Assembly: GCF_000739655.1 (NCBI RefSeq)
Contig: NZ_BATR01000093.1
Span: forward strand, 40,831-104,830
From: Verrucomicrobium sp. BvORR106
GTDB taxonomy: Bacteria > Verrucomicrobiota > Verrucomicrobiia > Verrucomicrobiales > Verrucomicrobiaceae
Direction: 5' to 3'
DNA: 64,000 nt
Shown: in pieces, positions 25,322 to 34,570 of the stretch
Layout: each line of letters starts with the position of its first letter
Position numbering within the stretch: position 1 is the first letter of the stretch
Translations under genes and position numbers: made by a program
Notes under the pieces: model-generated
The model's input: only the letters and a program-made list of their open reading frames with translations
Told to the model about the DNA's origin: nothing
Database searches by the model: none

Positions 25322-25735
25322 GTGAAAATTTCGAAGAAAGCCGAATACGCCCTGCGAGCGGTGCTGGCCATGAGCCGCAGCGCCACGGGCACGATCTTCT
25401 CCATCCAGAGTCTGGCGGAAGAAGAGCGTATTCCCCTGAAGTTCCTTGAGCAGATTCTCCTCATTCTTCGCAAGGGGGGCATCATGCACAGTCGCCGCGG
25501 AGCCGGTGGGGGCTACCAGCTGGTGCGCCCCGCCACCCGGATCACCGTCGGAGAGATTCTTGAGCTCGTGGATGGGCCGATCGAGCTCCTGCCAGATGGC
25601 AACTCCCTTTCACCAGGTTTGACCTCCGCTTTCCAGGAGCTCCAGGGCGAAATGCAGGCCTGGCTCACGAAGATGACGCTCGCGGACGTGATGCAGCGGG
25701 AGCAACTGCGTGGAGCGGTGAGCTTCGATATTTAG
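25322..25735 (+). CDS. Rrf2-family transcriptional regulator
   Basis: A 137-aa winged-helix regulator starting at GTG (MKISKKAEYALRAVLAMSRS). The DNA-binding part is typical (SIQSLAEEERIPLKFLEQILLILRKGGIMHSRRGAGGGYQLVRPATRITVGEILELVDGPI). The C-terminal part has no cysteines, so unlike IscR or NsrR it cannot bind an Fe-S cluster by the usual three-Cys site. Its target is unknown; the divergent neighbour is rarA. Confidence 0.88.
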   Translation: MKISKKAEYALRAVLAMSRSATGTIFSIQSLAEEERIPLKFLEQILLILRKGGIMHSRRGAGGGYQLVRPATRITVGEILELVDGPIELLPDGNSLSPGLTSAFQELQGEMQAWLTKMTLADVMQREQLRGAVSFDI

Positions 25736-26290
25736 GGAGTTGAGACGCCCGTTCCGGGCTGGTTGAGGGGGCCGCAAGCGGCCTGTTGAGACACTTCGTT
25801 GGTTGAGACGGGCTACGCCCTGGAAGACGCGCAGTCAGGGAAGATGGGTGCCGCCGTTGTTGCAAGCGGGTGCTCTGACGCCAAGGGCGTCGTACAAATT
25901 AGCCCAGGGTAAGGCGAGGCACGAGCCGCCACCCTGGGTACATGGGCGGGGGACCGGAACTCCGAAGTGAGTTCTACAAACTGCGACCGCACCCCAAAGA
26001 TGTCTATCGCATGCAGGACAGTCGTCTCTGGGTGATCTGGGCGGTCTGTAGAACTCCCTTGGAGTTCCAATGCTCTCGCATAGATGCCCGGGGTGGCGAC
26101 CGCTTCGCGTTCTGATCCCGCGACTGCGGGACTGTTTTGTATCACGCCGTCGGCGTGGGGATTGCGCCATCAGAAATACCGGATCACCGTCACGAATCGG
26201 ATTTTGGCCCTCAATCTGACGCCCATGAGCAAAGCGGGCTGGTTGAGACGGGCTACGCCCTGGAGAGGAGCATTGAGATGGGGAAATGTG
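25736..26290. repeat. Repeat-rich intergenic region upstream of tmRNA
   Basis: The word GTTGAGACGGGCTACGCCCT occurs twice in direct orientation (about 25803-25822 and 26243-26262), and GGTTGAG units are spaced through 25738-25830. The middle (25880-26130) holds further hairpin words (for example GGAACTCCGAAGTGAGTTC and its inverted partner GAACTCCCTTGGAGTTCC). No convincing gene is present; the small open frames here are made of repeats. Confidence 0.6.
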
Positions 26291-26308
26291 TGAAGTTTCC
26301 GTATCCCC

Positions 26309-26336
26309 TTGCTTTTCTGTCACATGGCGTTATGAT
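26309..26336 (+). promoter_or_regulatory. Promoter of tmRNA
   Basis: TTGCTT (26309-26314) and TATGAT (26331-26336) are separated by 16 bp and end 19 bp before the mature tmRNA 5' end, a good sigma-70-type match. Confidence 0.65.
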
Positions 26337-26355
26337 CGGTCAGTGACTTTCACTT

Positions 26356-26711
26356 GGGGGCGTTCTGGTTTCGACGGATTGCTAGAAGTGGAGGCTGCAT
26401 GCCGCGGATGATTCGTTGGCCGCGTTACCAATTCGGATCAAACAAACTAAATGCGAACTCTAACGAGCTTGCCCTCGCCGCTTAATTGACGGTGACGTTC
26501 CTCCAGTGAAGTCTGTGAATTGGAGGGGCGACTACTTACAGGCTGGCCAAAAGGGCGGGCGACCGGCTCCGAGGCGAGATCTACAGGCCGCTGGGTGGAC
26601 GGTATCCTGGCAGTAGGAGACTGGACATCGAGATCAAATTATTGCCTGAGCATGGAGACGCTTTCATGGAAGGTGGTTCGGACAGGGGTTCAACTCCCCT
26701 CGCCTCCACCA
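26356..26711 (+). ncRNA. ssrA: tmRNA (one-piece)
   Basis: Rescues stalled ribosomes by trans-translation. The 5' end GGGGGCGTTCTGGTTTCGAC and the 3' end GGTTCAACTCCCCTCGCCTC-CACCA are the tRNA-like domain; GGGGGCG pairs with CGCCTCC, and the T-loop is canonical (TTCAACT). The resume codon is GCG at 26453, giving the 10-residue degradation tag ANSNELALAA ending at TAA 26483-26485. The tag end ALAA is the classical ClpXP signal. The molecule is 356 nt with CCA encoded and is not split or permuted. Downstream DNA shows no integrase. Confidence 0.97.
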
Positions 26712-27521
26712 AGTGAATATCAGCCACTCGCCTAAGTAGGGAGTGTGGCGGTGGTTCTGGGAAAGTTGCACGCGATCAGGATGCCTTCCAGAACACTCGA
26801 GCAATTCCGCCGAGTTCGTCCCTAACCGGGAGACAGAAGTGTTAATCGGCTGCGAACGTGCTCTTGGGGCCGGACATCCGGTACGGGCAGCAAAGGATCC
26901 TTGGCGGCGAGAGCATCTACACAACGCTTTCAGCGTTGAGGATACTGTCCATACATTGCCCAACGTTGACTTGCTGGAAGCTCGTCCAACGTTGGGCTGT
27001 GCTACAAATGCCCTTCGGGGATTGAGTCGGACTCGCGCATCAATTCTCACCTACTGGTATTTGATTTCGAACCGTCCAGTTCACCCGTAGTTGTGGACGT
27101 CCAGAGAACTGACAATCGCGCGCGTCTGGGGTAGCGCCAAGGAATCTGTTCAGTCTAAAGCTGTTCCTCGAAGAGGATGTGGCTACAAGTCCAACGTTGA
27201 CGAGCCTGAAGCGAGGTTGCCCTGACAGGCCTCAAGGTGAGTACTGTGACCTCACGCATCCGATCATGCTTGTTTAGAATTGCCGGCCATCCTTCAGCGG
27301 ATCTATTTTGTCTTGAAGGTCCCAACGTGCCTGATTGCAAAATTAAGTTCATCTACAATGAGGTGGAATTCAAAGGGCTGCAGATTGTGCCAGTTTGGCA
27401 GGGGAAGTAGAGGTCCTTCCTTGAACATTTGAATGCTGGGCAAGGGGGGGCAGCTGCGGAGGAAAAAGTGCAGCATGAATAGCTGGCCAAGAGACGCGAA
27501 TGCTCATATTCTGAGCACCAG
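26712..27521. repeat. Gene-poor repeat-bearing region downstream of tmRNA
   Basis: An 810-bp stretch without a convincing gene. It contains CAACGCTTTCAGCGTTG (hairpin, about 26922-26938), a CAACGTTG-rich element (26958-27010) and, inverted, the dispersed repeat seen at 6240 and 42135 (27160-27220: CCTCGAAGAGGATGTGGCTA ...). A 27-codon frame at 27329-27412 (VPDCKIKFIYNEVEFKGLQI...) could be a gene remnant. Confidence 0.5.
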
Positions 27522-27902
27522 ATGGAACACGTCCTGTTCGAGCAAAATGCGGTTACCGTGACCAATGCAAGATTCATTGTGGGAGGACAGACATACGCTG
27601 TGCGAAACGTCACTTCAGTAAGGCCTGTCAAGTATCCGCCTAAACGCACTACACCGGCGGTTTGCCTTTTTTTCTGTACTGCAGTGGCGACGCTTACCTT
27701 TGCATTGGGTGCTATTGAGCTTGTCATTTGTGCGGGGCTCGCGACTGCTGCATGTGTTTGCTGGTTGTTTAAGCAGAGGCCAGTTTTCGCGGTTATTCTA
27801 GTCACTTCCAGTGGGGAAGTGCAAGCCTTGGAGCACTATCACTGGCCCTTCATCGATCGTGTGATTGTTGCGCTTAATGAGGCTATTGTGTCGCAGCATT
27901 GA
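27522..27902 (+). CDS. DUF6232-like small membrane protein
   Basis: A 126-aa protein. The N-terminus (VLFEQNAVTVTNARFIVGGQTYAVRNVTSVR) is the PH-like strand pattern of DUF6232. Two membrane helices follow (about 48-90) and then a second strand pair with a terminal helix (VFAVILVTSSGEVQALEHYHWPFIDRVIVALNEAI). Function unknown. Local base composition is more A/T-rich than the flanking core genes, which is consistent with an accessory segment after tmRNA. Confidence 0.7.
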   Translation: MEHVLFEQNAVTVTNARFIVGGQTYAVRNVTSVRPVKYPPKRTTPAVCLFFCTAVATLTFALGAIELVICAGLATAACVCWLFKQRPVFAVILVTSSGEVQALEHYHWPFIDRVIVALNEAIVSQH

Positions 27903-28061
27903 CCCTGGTGGCTGCTGCCTGTGAGGCGCGTGGAGTTGTGTAGCATGCCCGGAATTTGCAACGCTGCAGACTGCAATCCTCAACATCGAGATCGATTACA
28001 GCGGTTCTTCGAGCTGAAGTTGTAGTTTGTGTTTTCAAGCCAAGTGAACTAATCGCATCTG

Positions 28062-28499
28062 ATGAACAAGCCTCCGGTGACAGGAACTCCTGCAGCATGG
28101 GAAAGCGTGGGAATGTGGGTCCACGCCGCAGATGGCACTCTTCCCGATGGAAATGAGTTCGAGGATTGCGTGGAGAAGATGGATCGCGCTCTCGAAAGGT
28201 GGCTTAAAAGGCAAGGGCACTGTGAGGGTGATTGCTACTTTCGATGGGACTTCTTTGGAGATCGGACCCAGTACTTGGAAGTGAACAAGCCGGAGCTGCT
28301 AGGCGAGCATCTTATAGAGTTCGTGCAAAGGGAGCTGAAGAAGAAATGGCCACATTGGCGTGTGGTCATTCCTACTCCGGAGGTGCCGAGAGATGCGGTG
28401 ATGATTTATCCAGACGTGATACGAGTCTGGAATGAGGGCACTGCTCCCTTGGCAGAATTGCTCTTGGCAATCAGGACCAAGATGAAGTGCGTTAAATGA
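28062..28499 (+). CDS. Hypothetical protein
   Basis: A 145-aa soluble protein rich in Trp and charged residues (CYFRWDFFGDRTQYLEVNKPELLGEHLIEFVQRELKKKWPHWRVVIPTPE). It ends shortly after PDVIRVW. The fold could be a small alpha/beta immunity-like domain, but no family is recognised. It lies in the same repeat-rich accessory patch as the DUF6232 gene. Confidence 0.5.
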   Translation: MNKPPVTGTPAAWESVGMWVHAADGTLPDGNEFEDCVEKMDRALERWLKRQGHCEGDCYFRWDFFGDRTQYLEVNKPELLGEHLIEFVQRELKKKWPHWRVVIPTPEVPRDAVMIYPDVIRVWNEGTAPLAELLLAIRTKMKCVK

Positions 28500-28551
28500 G
28501 GAAATGCGGTGGGCCAGAGACTCCTGCTGACCCACCGCACCCTTTGCTCTC

Positions 28552-31020
28552 TCACGGGTTCACCGCGGGCAGCAGTCCCGGGCCGCCATCCAGGCTGACG
28601 GGAGGGGTGCTCGCTCCGCCAGACACGGGCGCTGTGGGGGCAGGCGCGGGTTTGCGGACAGGTTCGCCGGAGGGATCAATCAGCTTGGCAGTCACGAAGA
28701 TCATGAGGTTGCGCTTGAAGTGATCTTCGGCCTTGCTCTGAAACAGGCGCCCCAGAAAGGGGAGGTCGCCGAGGATCGGCACCTTGTCCTCCACATCCTG
28801 GACATCCTCGCGAATGAGGCCTCCCATGGCCACGGTCTGGCCATCCCACACGGTAACGGCGGTAGTGACCTTGCGGGTGGAGAAGACGGGTTGCTCGATC
28901 TTGTTCTCCGTAAGCGTCACTGTGGTGGGGTTGCCCAGCGCATCGGTCGAAGCGGTGTTGATGGGGCTGCCATAGTTGATGAAGCCTTCAAACTCCGTTA
29001 CCTCCGGGGCGAGATTGAGATCGATGGTATAACCATCCGGGCCAATCACGGGATCCACCTCCAGGCGGACGCCGACGGGGCGCATCTCAAACGCGGTGGG
29101 CGTGGTGGGGGTGACGGGGAACGATGAGGTGGAGGAAGTGCCGGTGGTGGATGAGGTGCTGGTTGCGCCAAAGTTCTGGGGGATCTGCGGTGGATCGAAC
29201 TCCGTGGGATAGATGAATTCACGGATGACCTCCACGGTGGCGCGCTGACCAGAGCGGGTGGTCACGCTGGGGGCGCTCATGAGATCCACGCCCTTCTTCT
29301 GGCTGAGCGCCCGGATGGTGACCTGGAACTGGGGATCGGTGAACACACCGGCAAGGGTGAAGATGCCCGGAGCCACGCTGGAGGCCTGGCTCTGTCCGGA
29401 GATGAGGCCATCGATCGAATCGGCGGCGATGGCGGAGCTGCCAGAGCGGTTCCCGGAAGTAACGGAGTAGCCGCCGATCGCTGTGCCGTCCTGGGTGAAG
29501 GAGTAATTGCTGGAGGTAGCCGCGGTGCCGCCGGAAGCGAAGGTCCTGCCGCCAATGTCAAACTGCCCCAGCAGCCAGTCAAAGCCGAGTTCATCGGTAT
29601 TCTTCTGGCTCACTTCCACGAACTTGGTGGTGATGTAGATCTGCTGTGGCACGGCCTTGGTGAGTCCCTCTACAAAGGCTTCCACCTGGTCCAGATTGGG
29701 CTGGGTGTTGCGCACAATGAGCTGGGAAGTGGCGGCCACGAAGGTGGCGGAAGAGCCTTCGGGGAAGTTGATGCCGTTGTTGCGGAGGATCTCCAGAGCT
29801 GTCGCCTTGGGCTTGAGCGTGGCCGCCGCAGCGGAGGTGCCGCCGCTGGCAAAGGGATCCGCCGCAGCAGGAGCAGCCGCAGAACTGTCTTGTCCCAGGC
29901 TCAGGAAGGATGGCGGCACTTTGAAGGTGCGGGTGTATTGTTCAGTGCCTACATCTGACAAGGGCACCACCACCACGGCATAAGGCTCGATCTTGTACTT
30001 CATGCCCGCGAGTTCGGTGATGTACCGAAGCGCCTCGACCATGGGCACGTCTTTGAGATCCAGGCTGATTTGCGAGGTGGAGGGGGATGCACCTGCCTTG
30101 AGGATCAGGTTTACGCCTCTGCGGCTGGGGTCGCGCTCCACGGTGTCGTAGTCGCGGCTCTTGATGCGCATGAACTCGATGGCTTCATCAATGCTGGCGC
30201 CTTGGAATTGCACAGCGGGGAAGATGATGCGCTGCATCTTCTCCGTGTAGTAGCGGGAGGCATCGGGGCCGCCGGTGTAGGCATCGGTCACGGTGGAGGT
30301 CACCGCCGCAGGAACCTGGTCCTCCCAACCGGCATTCACCGCATTCAGCATCTTGGCGCGTTGATGATCGCGGGCAGTGTCATAGTACTCGGCCCGCTTC
30401 TGCTCGGCGCGCTCCATGCCACGCCGCGCTGCCGCGTTGTACTTGTCGATGCGGAGTGCCTCTTGGAAAGTGCGGATGGCGGCATCGTAGTCGCCAATGT
30501 TGTAGTAGCTGTATCCCATCTGTAGCGTCGTCTCCACCTGGGCCACGTTCTTGACGTGCTCTGGTGTGAGTGCAGGCTCGTAGCGGGCGGGATCATCGAG
30601 ATCGGCGAGGAGCTTTCGCGCGGACTCGGAAGGGGCGCTGAGTTTCAACACCCCTTCCAGCAGGGCTCGTGCCTCTGCGTAGCGTCCGTTCTTGGCGCGC
30701 TCCCGGGCGAGGCACACAGCGGCATCTCCGTAGCGGGCCATTGCTTCCTCCCTGAGCGCCTGGGTTCTAGGTGCATCAGGAAGAAGGTCGATGGCTGCCT
30801 GATACTCCCGGGCGGCGGCCTCGCAGTCCGCGTCTTTCATGAGCGCATCCCCCCTTGTCAGGCATTCCCGGGCCTCGGTCTCGCGCTGCATACGCCGGGC
30901 GAGTTCGCGTTCTGCGAGACTGGAGACTCCTCCAGCCGCATTGGGGGAGCCGGCCATGGCGGGTGCCAGGGCGCAGCAGCATAGCACGGAAGTGTGACAA
31001 AAGATGAGGGCGGGATTCAT
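28552..31020 (-). CDS. Amuc_1098-like secretin (type II/IV pilus outer-membrane channel)
   Basis: An 822-aa outer-membrane secretin. An N-terminal leader is followed by a TPR-like helical region (about residues 35-215, with YYNIGDYDAAIRTFQEALRIDKYNAAARRGMERAEQ), then secretin N-domains (SIDEAIEFMRIKSRDYDTVERDPSRRGVNL; DLKDVPMVEALRYITELAGMKYK; LRNNGINFPEGSSATFVAATSQLIVRNTQPNLDQVEAFV). The C-terminal secretin domain carries SAPSVTTRSGQRATVEVIREF and TVAMGGLIREDVQDVEDKVPILGDLPFLGRLFQS. The TPR/N-domain/secretin layout resembles the Akkermansia Amuc_1098 type IV pilus protein (from memory). The partner genes of that locus are not next to it here; its 3' neighbours are unrelated. Confidence 0.85.
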   Translation of the reverse strand: MNPALIFCHTSVLCCCALAPAMAGSPNAAGGVSSLAERELARRMQRETEARECLTRGDALMKDADCEAAAREYQAAIDLLPDAPRTQALREEAMARYGDAAVCLARERAKNGRYAEARALLEGVLKLSAPSESARKLLADLDDPARYEPALTPEHVKNVAQVETTLQMGYSYYNIGDYDAAIRTFQEALRIDKYNAAARRGMERAEQKRAEYYDTARDHQRAKMLNAVNAGWEDQVPAAVTSTVTDAYTGGPDASRYYTEKMQRIIFPAVQFQGASIDEAIEFMRIKSRDYDTVERDPSRRGVNLILKAGASPSTSQISLDLKDVPMVEALRYITELAGMKYKIEPYAVVVVPLSDVGTEQYTRTFKVPPSFLSLGQDSSAAAPAAADPFASGGTSAAAATLKPKATALEILRNNGINFPEGSSATFVAATSQLIVRNTQPNLDQVEAFVEGLTKAVPQQIYITTKFVEVSQKNTDELGFDWLLGQFDIGGRTFASGGTAATSSNYSFTQDGTAIGGYSVTSGNRSGSSAIAADSIDGLISGQSQASSVAPGIFTLAGVFTDPQFQVTIRALSQKKGVDLMSAPSVTTRSGQRATVEVIREFIYPTEFDPPQIPQNFGATSTSSTTGTSSTSSFPVTPTTPTAFEMRPVGVRLEVDPVIGPDGYTIDLNLAPEVTEFEGFINYGSPINTASTDALGNPTTVTLTENKIEQPVFSTRKVTTAVTVWDGQTVAMGGLIREDVQDVEDKVPILGDLPFLGRLFQSKAEDHFKRNLMIFVTAKLIDPSGEPVRKPAPAPTAPVSGGASTPPVSLDGGPGLLPAVNP

Positions 31021-31136
31021 GAGGGTAAGGGTAGCAGGCAGTCAGAAGCAGATGGGGAGGGGGCGCGTTTCATCGAACTCGCGACCGTGTGACGGTCGGG
31101 GTGAAATCGATGCGTGGGACTGGGACGGTAGAAGGG

Positions 31137-31961
31137 CTAGCGGGAGGACAAGAAGTAGCGCCGTGATCCTGTCACAGTCATCTTGACGGTTTCGGAGCTT
31201 TCAGAGATCTCGTCGATGGTCTTGGGGGTGATGGCGGCGAGGAAGTCGGGATCGCTCAAGAAGTCGAAGATGTCCCCTATCGCCACGGTGCCGTCTTCAC
31301 CGACGCTGATATCGGCCAGGCTTTCGGCGATCTGCTGGGCCAGGTCGGCAATGATGGACTGGGCGTCCGGATTGATCAGGGTCAACTGTCCGGTGCCGCT
31401 GAAGCGGAGTTGGGGATAAGTCTTGGTGATCTTGGCTACAAAGTTGCCATTGGCCACGAAGCCGCGTCCTCCGTTGTTCACCACGCTGCTGGATGCATTG
31501 ACCGATGAGTTTGAGGTGTTCTGCGAGCTGGTGCTGGATTGCTCGTCCAGAGTCACTTCCGATTGCGAGTTGAACACACACGTGACCTCCCTGGCCTCCA
31601 TGTCTGACATGCCTGTGGCATTGCCAAAGAACGCCACGCCCTTGTAATACAGCACGGCGCGATTGAGATAGCTGCCTACGGATGAGGTGGAGGTGGTGGT
31701 TGTGCTGCTGGATGAAGAGGAGCCGGAGGCAGCCGAGGGGCCGAGGTCGGCATTGTTGGCCCACTGCACGTAGCCGCTGCCATTCTTATACCGGATCGAG
31801 GCCTGATAAACGCCCTGATCGTCGAGCGTCGCACTGTAGTCTCCATTGTCGAAGGGCCCTCCCACCCAGGCATGAGCCGAGGTGTGGCTAATCAAGAAGA
31901 GTAGGCCCGCCAAGAGGCAGGTGAGGGGGGATTTACGATGGCGTTGATGTTGGGGGTTCAT
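31137..31961 (-). CDS. Secreted Ser/Thr-rich hypothetical protein
   Basis: About 274 aa with a signal peptide (LTCLLAGLLFLISHTSAHA). The mature part contains two Ser/Thr/Asn-rich linkers (SGSSSSSSTTTTSTSSVG and SSTSSQNTSNSSVNASSSV) around a beta-rich domain (LNRAVLYYKGVAFFGNATG) and a helical C-terminal segment. No family recognised. It lies 116 bp upstream of the secretin gene on the same strand, so coexpression is possible. The start at 31961 puts the signal peptide at the usual distance from the N-terminus. Confidence 0.6.
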   Translation of the reverse strand: MNPQHQRHRKSPLTCLLAGLLFLISHTSAHAWVGGPFDNGDYSATLDDQGVYQASIRYKNGSGYVQWANNADLGPSAASGSSSSSSTTTTSTSSVGSYLNRAVLYYKGVAFFGNATGMSDMEAREVTCVFNSQSEVTLDEQSSTSSQNTSNSSVNASSSVVNNGGRGFVANGNFVAKITKTYPQLRFSGTGQLTLINPDAQSIIADLAQQIAESLADISVGEDGTVAIGDIFDFLSDPDFLAAITPKTIDEISESSETVKMTVTGSRRYFLSSR

Positions 31962-32404
31962 AGATGGGGTGTTGGGGATTTCTGGCATGGTTGGGATGAG
32001 AGAATTCAGGGAGACGCGGTGCAACCGACCTGCCGGTCTGGTGTTGTGAATGGGTGTCAGTCAGTATTCCGGTCTGCCCGAGGGCTTCGCTCTGAGCGGA
32101 GAATGAAGGAGGGCATCAACGAGGTCGAACCTCTTGGTACCAAGCCGGGGAATGATGTCGCAGACGCCTCGAAAATGATGACGAACCAAACTCCCCTCCG
32201 CCGGCTGCAACGCCGTCCCTGGCCCATCCCAGGCGGGATGAGCGGTGCACGAATAATGAGAATCCTGTTGCAGTACGCCGGTGAAAACGGCTTGATATCC
32301 GGAGCCTGCACGCGAGTGCGCTGGACGGACCGGACAGAAAAGTGCAAATCGTATTCACTCAGGTTCGAGGGCGGTTCACGAGATAGCGTCGCTCAAATTG
32401 CCCT

Positions 32405-33664
32405 TTGTCTGTGACTGAAAGTAAAACTGAAACTCCGCCGATGAAGACCGGCGGAGGCTCCAATAAGTATTTCATGAACCCTGATGTTCCTGCCAGTGTT
32501 GCGATCGTGCAGGGTGGAGGTCCCGGCCGCCCGGCTCAAGAAACGGGACCATTGGATGACGACCTCAGGTTTGAGCGGACGACCAAGGTGGTGAACGTCC
32601 TGCTCTGGCCGGTGCTGGCGATCCTGTTTGCCACGCAGTTCAAGTTTTCAGCAGCGCAGTCCTGGACCTTTGCCCTGATTTTCGGCACCATGCTCTGGCT
32701 GCCGTGGATGCTGTTGACCCCGGTCATTGTCAGAGGAGTGAAACGCTGGTGCATGACGCCGCATCACCTGGCCATGGACATGCTCGCGTGGACGGTGGGG
32801 ATGGTGTTGTGTGTGGGCTTCTACGCCGTGGTGGCAGAAGCGGGCATGGATGAAGCGAGGGGCAAGGCGCGGGAACCGCAACGTCCGCCGCCATCCTCCT
32901 GGCGGGAGAACTCACCGCCTCCCAGGCCGCCGATGTTTCTCCCTCAGGTCCTGGTGGGGATGCCGGTGTATCTGGGGATCACTGCGTTTGCCGTGATGTC
33001 TGTGGCCAGGGTCAAGATGCGGGAGCGGGAGCGTCGTGTGCTGCAGGCTACTGCGGAGCTGCATCGTTCCCGGTTGGAAATGCTCTATGCGCAACTGCGG
33101 CCACACTTTCTGTTCAACACGCTGAACACGATTGCCTCACTGGTTCATCGTGAGCCGGAGGTGGTGGATCGTATCGTCACCTCCCTAGGGGTGCTGCTGC
33201 ATGAGACGCTGGAAAGCGACGTCAACCGTGAGGTGACTCTGGAGCACGAGATCGAACTGGTGGAAATGTACCTGAAGATCGAGCGCGCGAGATTTGGCGA
33301 TGGATTGAAACTCACGACGGACATCGAGGCGGACTGCCTCATGTGGATGGTGCCAGTGTTGATCCTGCAACCGGTGGTGGAGAATGCGGTGCGACATGGG
33401 CTGGGCCCTCGCAAAGGTGTGGGGACGATTGCCATCAAGGCGCGCATCGAGCCGGAGCGGCAGATGCTGCGCCTGGAGGTGCGGGATGACGGAGTGGGCA
33501 TCAAGGAGCCGCTCCGCGACGGGATTGGCCTGGAGAACACCCGCGCCCGACTGCGGGCGGCGTATGGTGATCTGGAAGGGCTCGACGAGCGAGTCACGGT
33601 GCTGCCCTGCGAAGAAGGGGGCTCCATCGCTGTGATCGAAATTCCACATGGAAGGCGCCTATGA
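32405..33664 (+). CDS. LytS-type sensor histidine kinase
   Basis: About 419 aa. Four membrane helices (about 60-80, 83-103, 120-142 and 180-200) are followed by a LytS-type kinase domain. The phospho-acceptor histidine is in LRPHFLFNTLNTIASLVHREPE (about residue 234), and the ATPase domain has PVLILQPVVENAVRHGLGP (N-box) and EVRDDGVGIKEPLRDGIGLENTRARLRAAYG (G-boxes). There is no separate sensor domain, so the signal is read in or near the membrane. The start is uncertain (TTG 32405, GTG 32411 or ATG 32441). The stop overlaps the start of the LytTR regulator as ATGA, showing translational coupling. Confidence 0.92.
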   Translation: MSVTESKTETPPMKTGGGSNKYFMNPDVPASVAIVQGGGPGRPAQETGPLDDDLRFERTTKVVNVLLWPVLAILFATQFKFSAAQSWTFALIFGTMLWLPWMLLTPVIVRGVKRWCMTPHHLAMDMLAWTVGMVLCVGFYAVVAEAGMDEARGKAREPQRPPPSSWRENSPPPRPPMFLPQVLVGMPVYLGITAFAVMSVARVKMRERERRVLQATAELHRSRLEMLYAQLRPHFLFNTLNTIASLVHREPEVVDRIVTSLGVLLHETLESDVNREVTLEHEIELVEMYLKIERARFGDGLKLTTDIEADCLMWMVPVLILQPVVENAVRHGLGPRKGVGTIAIKARIEPERQMLRLEVRDDGVGIKEPLRDGIGLENTRARLRAAYGDLEGLDERVTVLPCEEGGSIAVIEIPHGRRL

Positions 33665-34419
33665 AGAGCTGGAATCTGCTGGTGGTCGAAGATGAGACGC
33701 CTGCCCGGGACAGGATGCGACGACTCCTGGCGGCTCATGCTGACATGGAGGTGGCAGAGGTGGAGGACGGGGCGCAGGCTATGCGCTGGCTGGACAGTCA
33801 TGAGGTGCACATCATGCTGCTGGATGTGCAGCTCCCTGATGTGAGCGGGCTTGAGATCCTGCAAAGGATGAAAAACGTGCAGCCGCCGGTGACCATCCTG
33901 GTGACGGCATCCCGAGCGCATGCACTGGACGCCTTTGAGTTCAGCGCGATCGACTACCTGCTCAAGCCGGTCGAGAACCGGCGTCTGGATGTGGCACTGG
34001 ACAGGGCGAGGAAAATACTTTCTACTTTGCAGGATCAGCCGCCTGTGAAACCCGCGCTGGAGGCCGGGCCAGGGGCGATGCCTCCCTCCCTGGCGAGGAT
34101 CCTGGTGCGCTCTGGCATGCGCGAGCAGATCGTGAGGGTGGAGCACATCCTGTGGGTGGAGGCCGATGGCAATTATGTGAATCTGCACTGCGTGAAGGAG
34201 AAGCACTTCATCCGGGAAAACATCGGCAAGCTGGAGCAAATGTTGCCGGCGTCGCAGTTTGTGAGGGTGAACCGCTCTGCACTGGTGAACATCGAGAGCA
34301 TCGTGGAGATCCGCCATTCCGGAAAGGCTGCACGGGCGGTGCTGACGGACGGGAGTGAGCTGCCGCTGACTTGTGCGATGCGGGAGTTGAGGGACCGGAT
34401 GCAGTTTGGAGGCGGATGA
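33661..34419 (+). CDS. LytTR-family response regulator
   Basis: A 252-aa partner of the upstream kinase. Receiver domain 1-125 with the phosphorylation site D55 (IMLLDVQLPDVSG) and the conserved lysine in DYLLKPVENRR. The C-terminal LytTR DNA-binding domain (about 140-248) shows ILWVEADGNYVNLHC and LEQMLPASQFVRVNRSALVNIESIVEI. The pair probably controls surface or secreted functions, but no target motif could be identified. Confidence 0.93.
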   Translation: MKSWNLLVVEDETPARDRMRRLLAAHADMEVAEVEDGAQAMRWLDSHEVHIMLLDVQLPDVSGLEILQRMKNVQPPVTILVTASRAHALDAFEFSAIDYLLKPVENRRLDVALDRARKILSTLQDQPPVKPALEAGPGAMPPSLARILVRSGMREQIVRVEHILWVEADGNYVNLHCVKEKHFIRENIGKLEQMLPASQFVRVNRSALVNIESIVEIRHSGKAARAVLTDGSELPLTCAMRELRDRMQFGGG

Positions 34420-34432
34420 GGTCGGTGATTCG

Positions 34433-34548
34433 GTAAATCAGTAAATCAGTAAATCAGTCAAACGGTGTGTCGGCGTCGGGGCGTCGGGGCGTCGGGGCGT
34501 CGGGGCGTCGGGGCGTCGGGGCGTCGGGGCGTCGGGGCGTCGGGGCGT
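34433..34548. repeat. Tandem 8-bp repeats (GTAAATCA and GTCGGGGC)
   Basis: About three copies of GTAAATCA (34433-34458) are followed by about nine copies of GTCGGGGC (34474-34548). Copy number of such short perfect repeats is expected to vary between strains. They lie just after the LytTR stop codon. Confidence 0.85.
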
Positions 34549-34570
34549 CTTTCTTGCGCGTTATATCATG

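Noticed and set aside
33145..34317. 390-codon frame on the minus strand over the LytS/LytTR genes
   Set aside because: Both genes on the plus strand show full family motifs and ATGA coupling; the minus frame has none.
34433..34548. CRISPR array
   Set aside because: The repeats are 8 bp and directly adjacent with no spacers; no cas gene is in the window.
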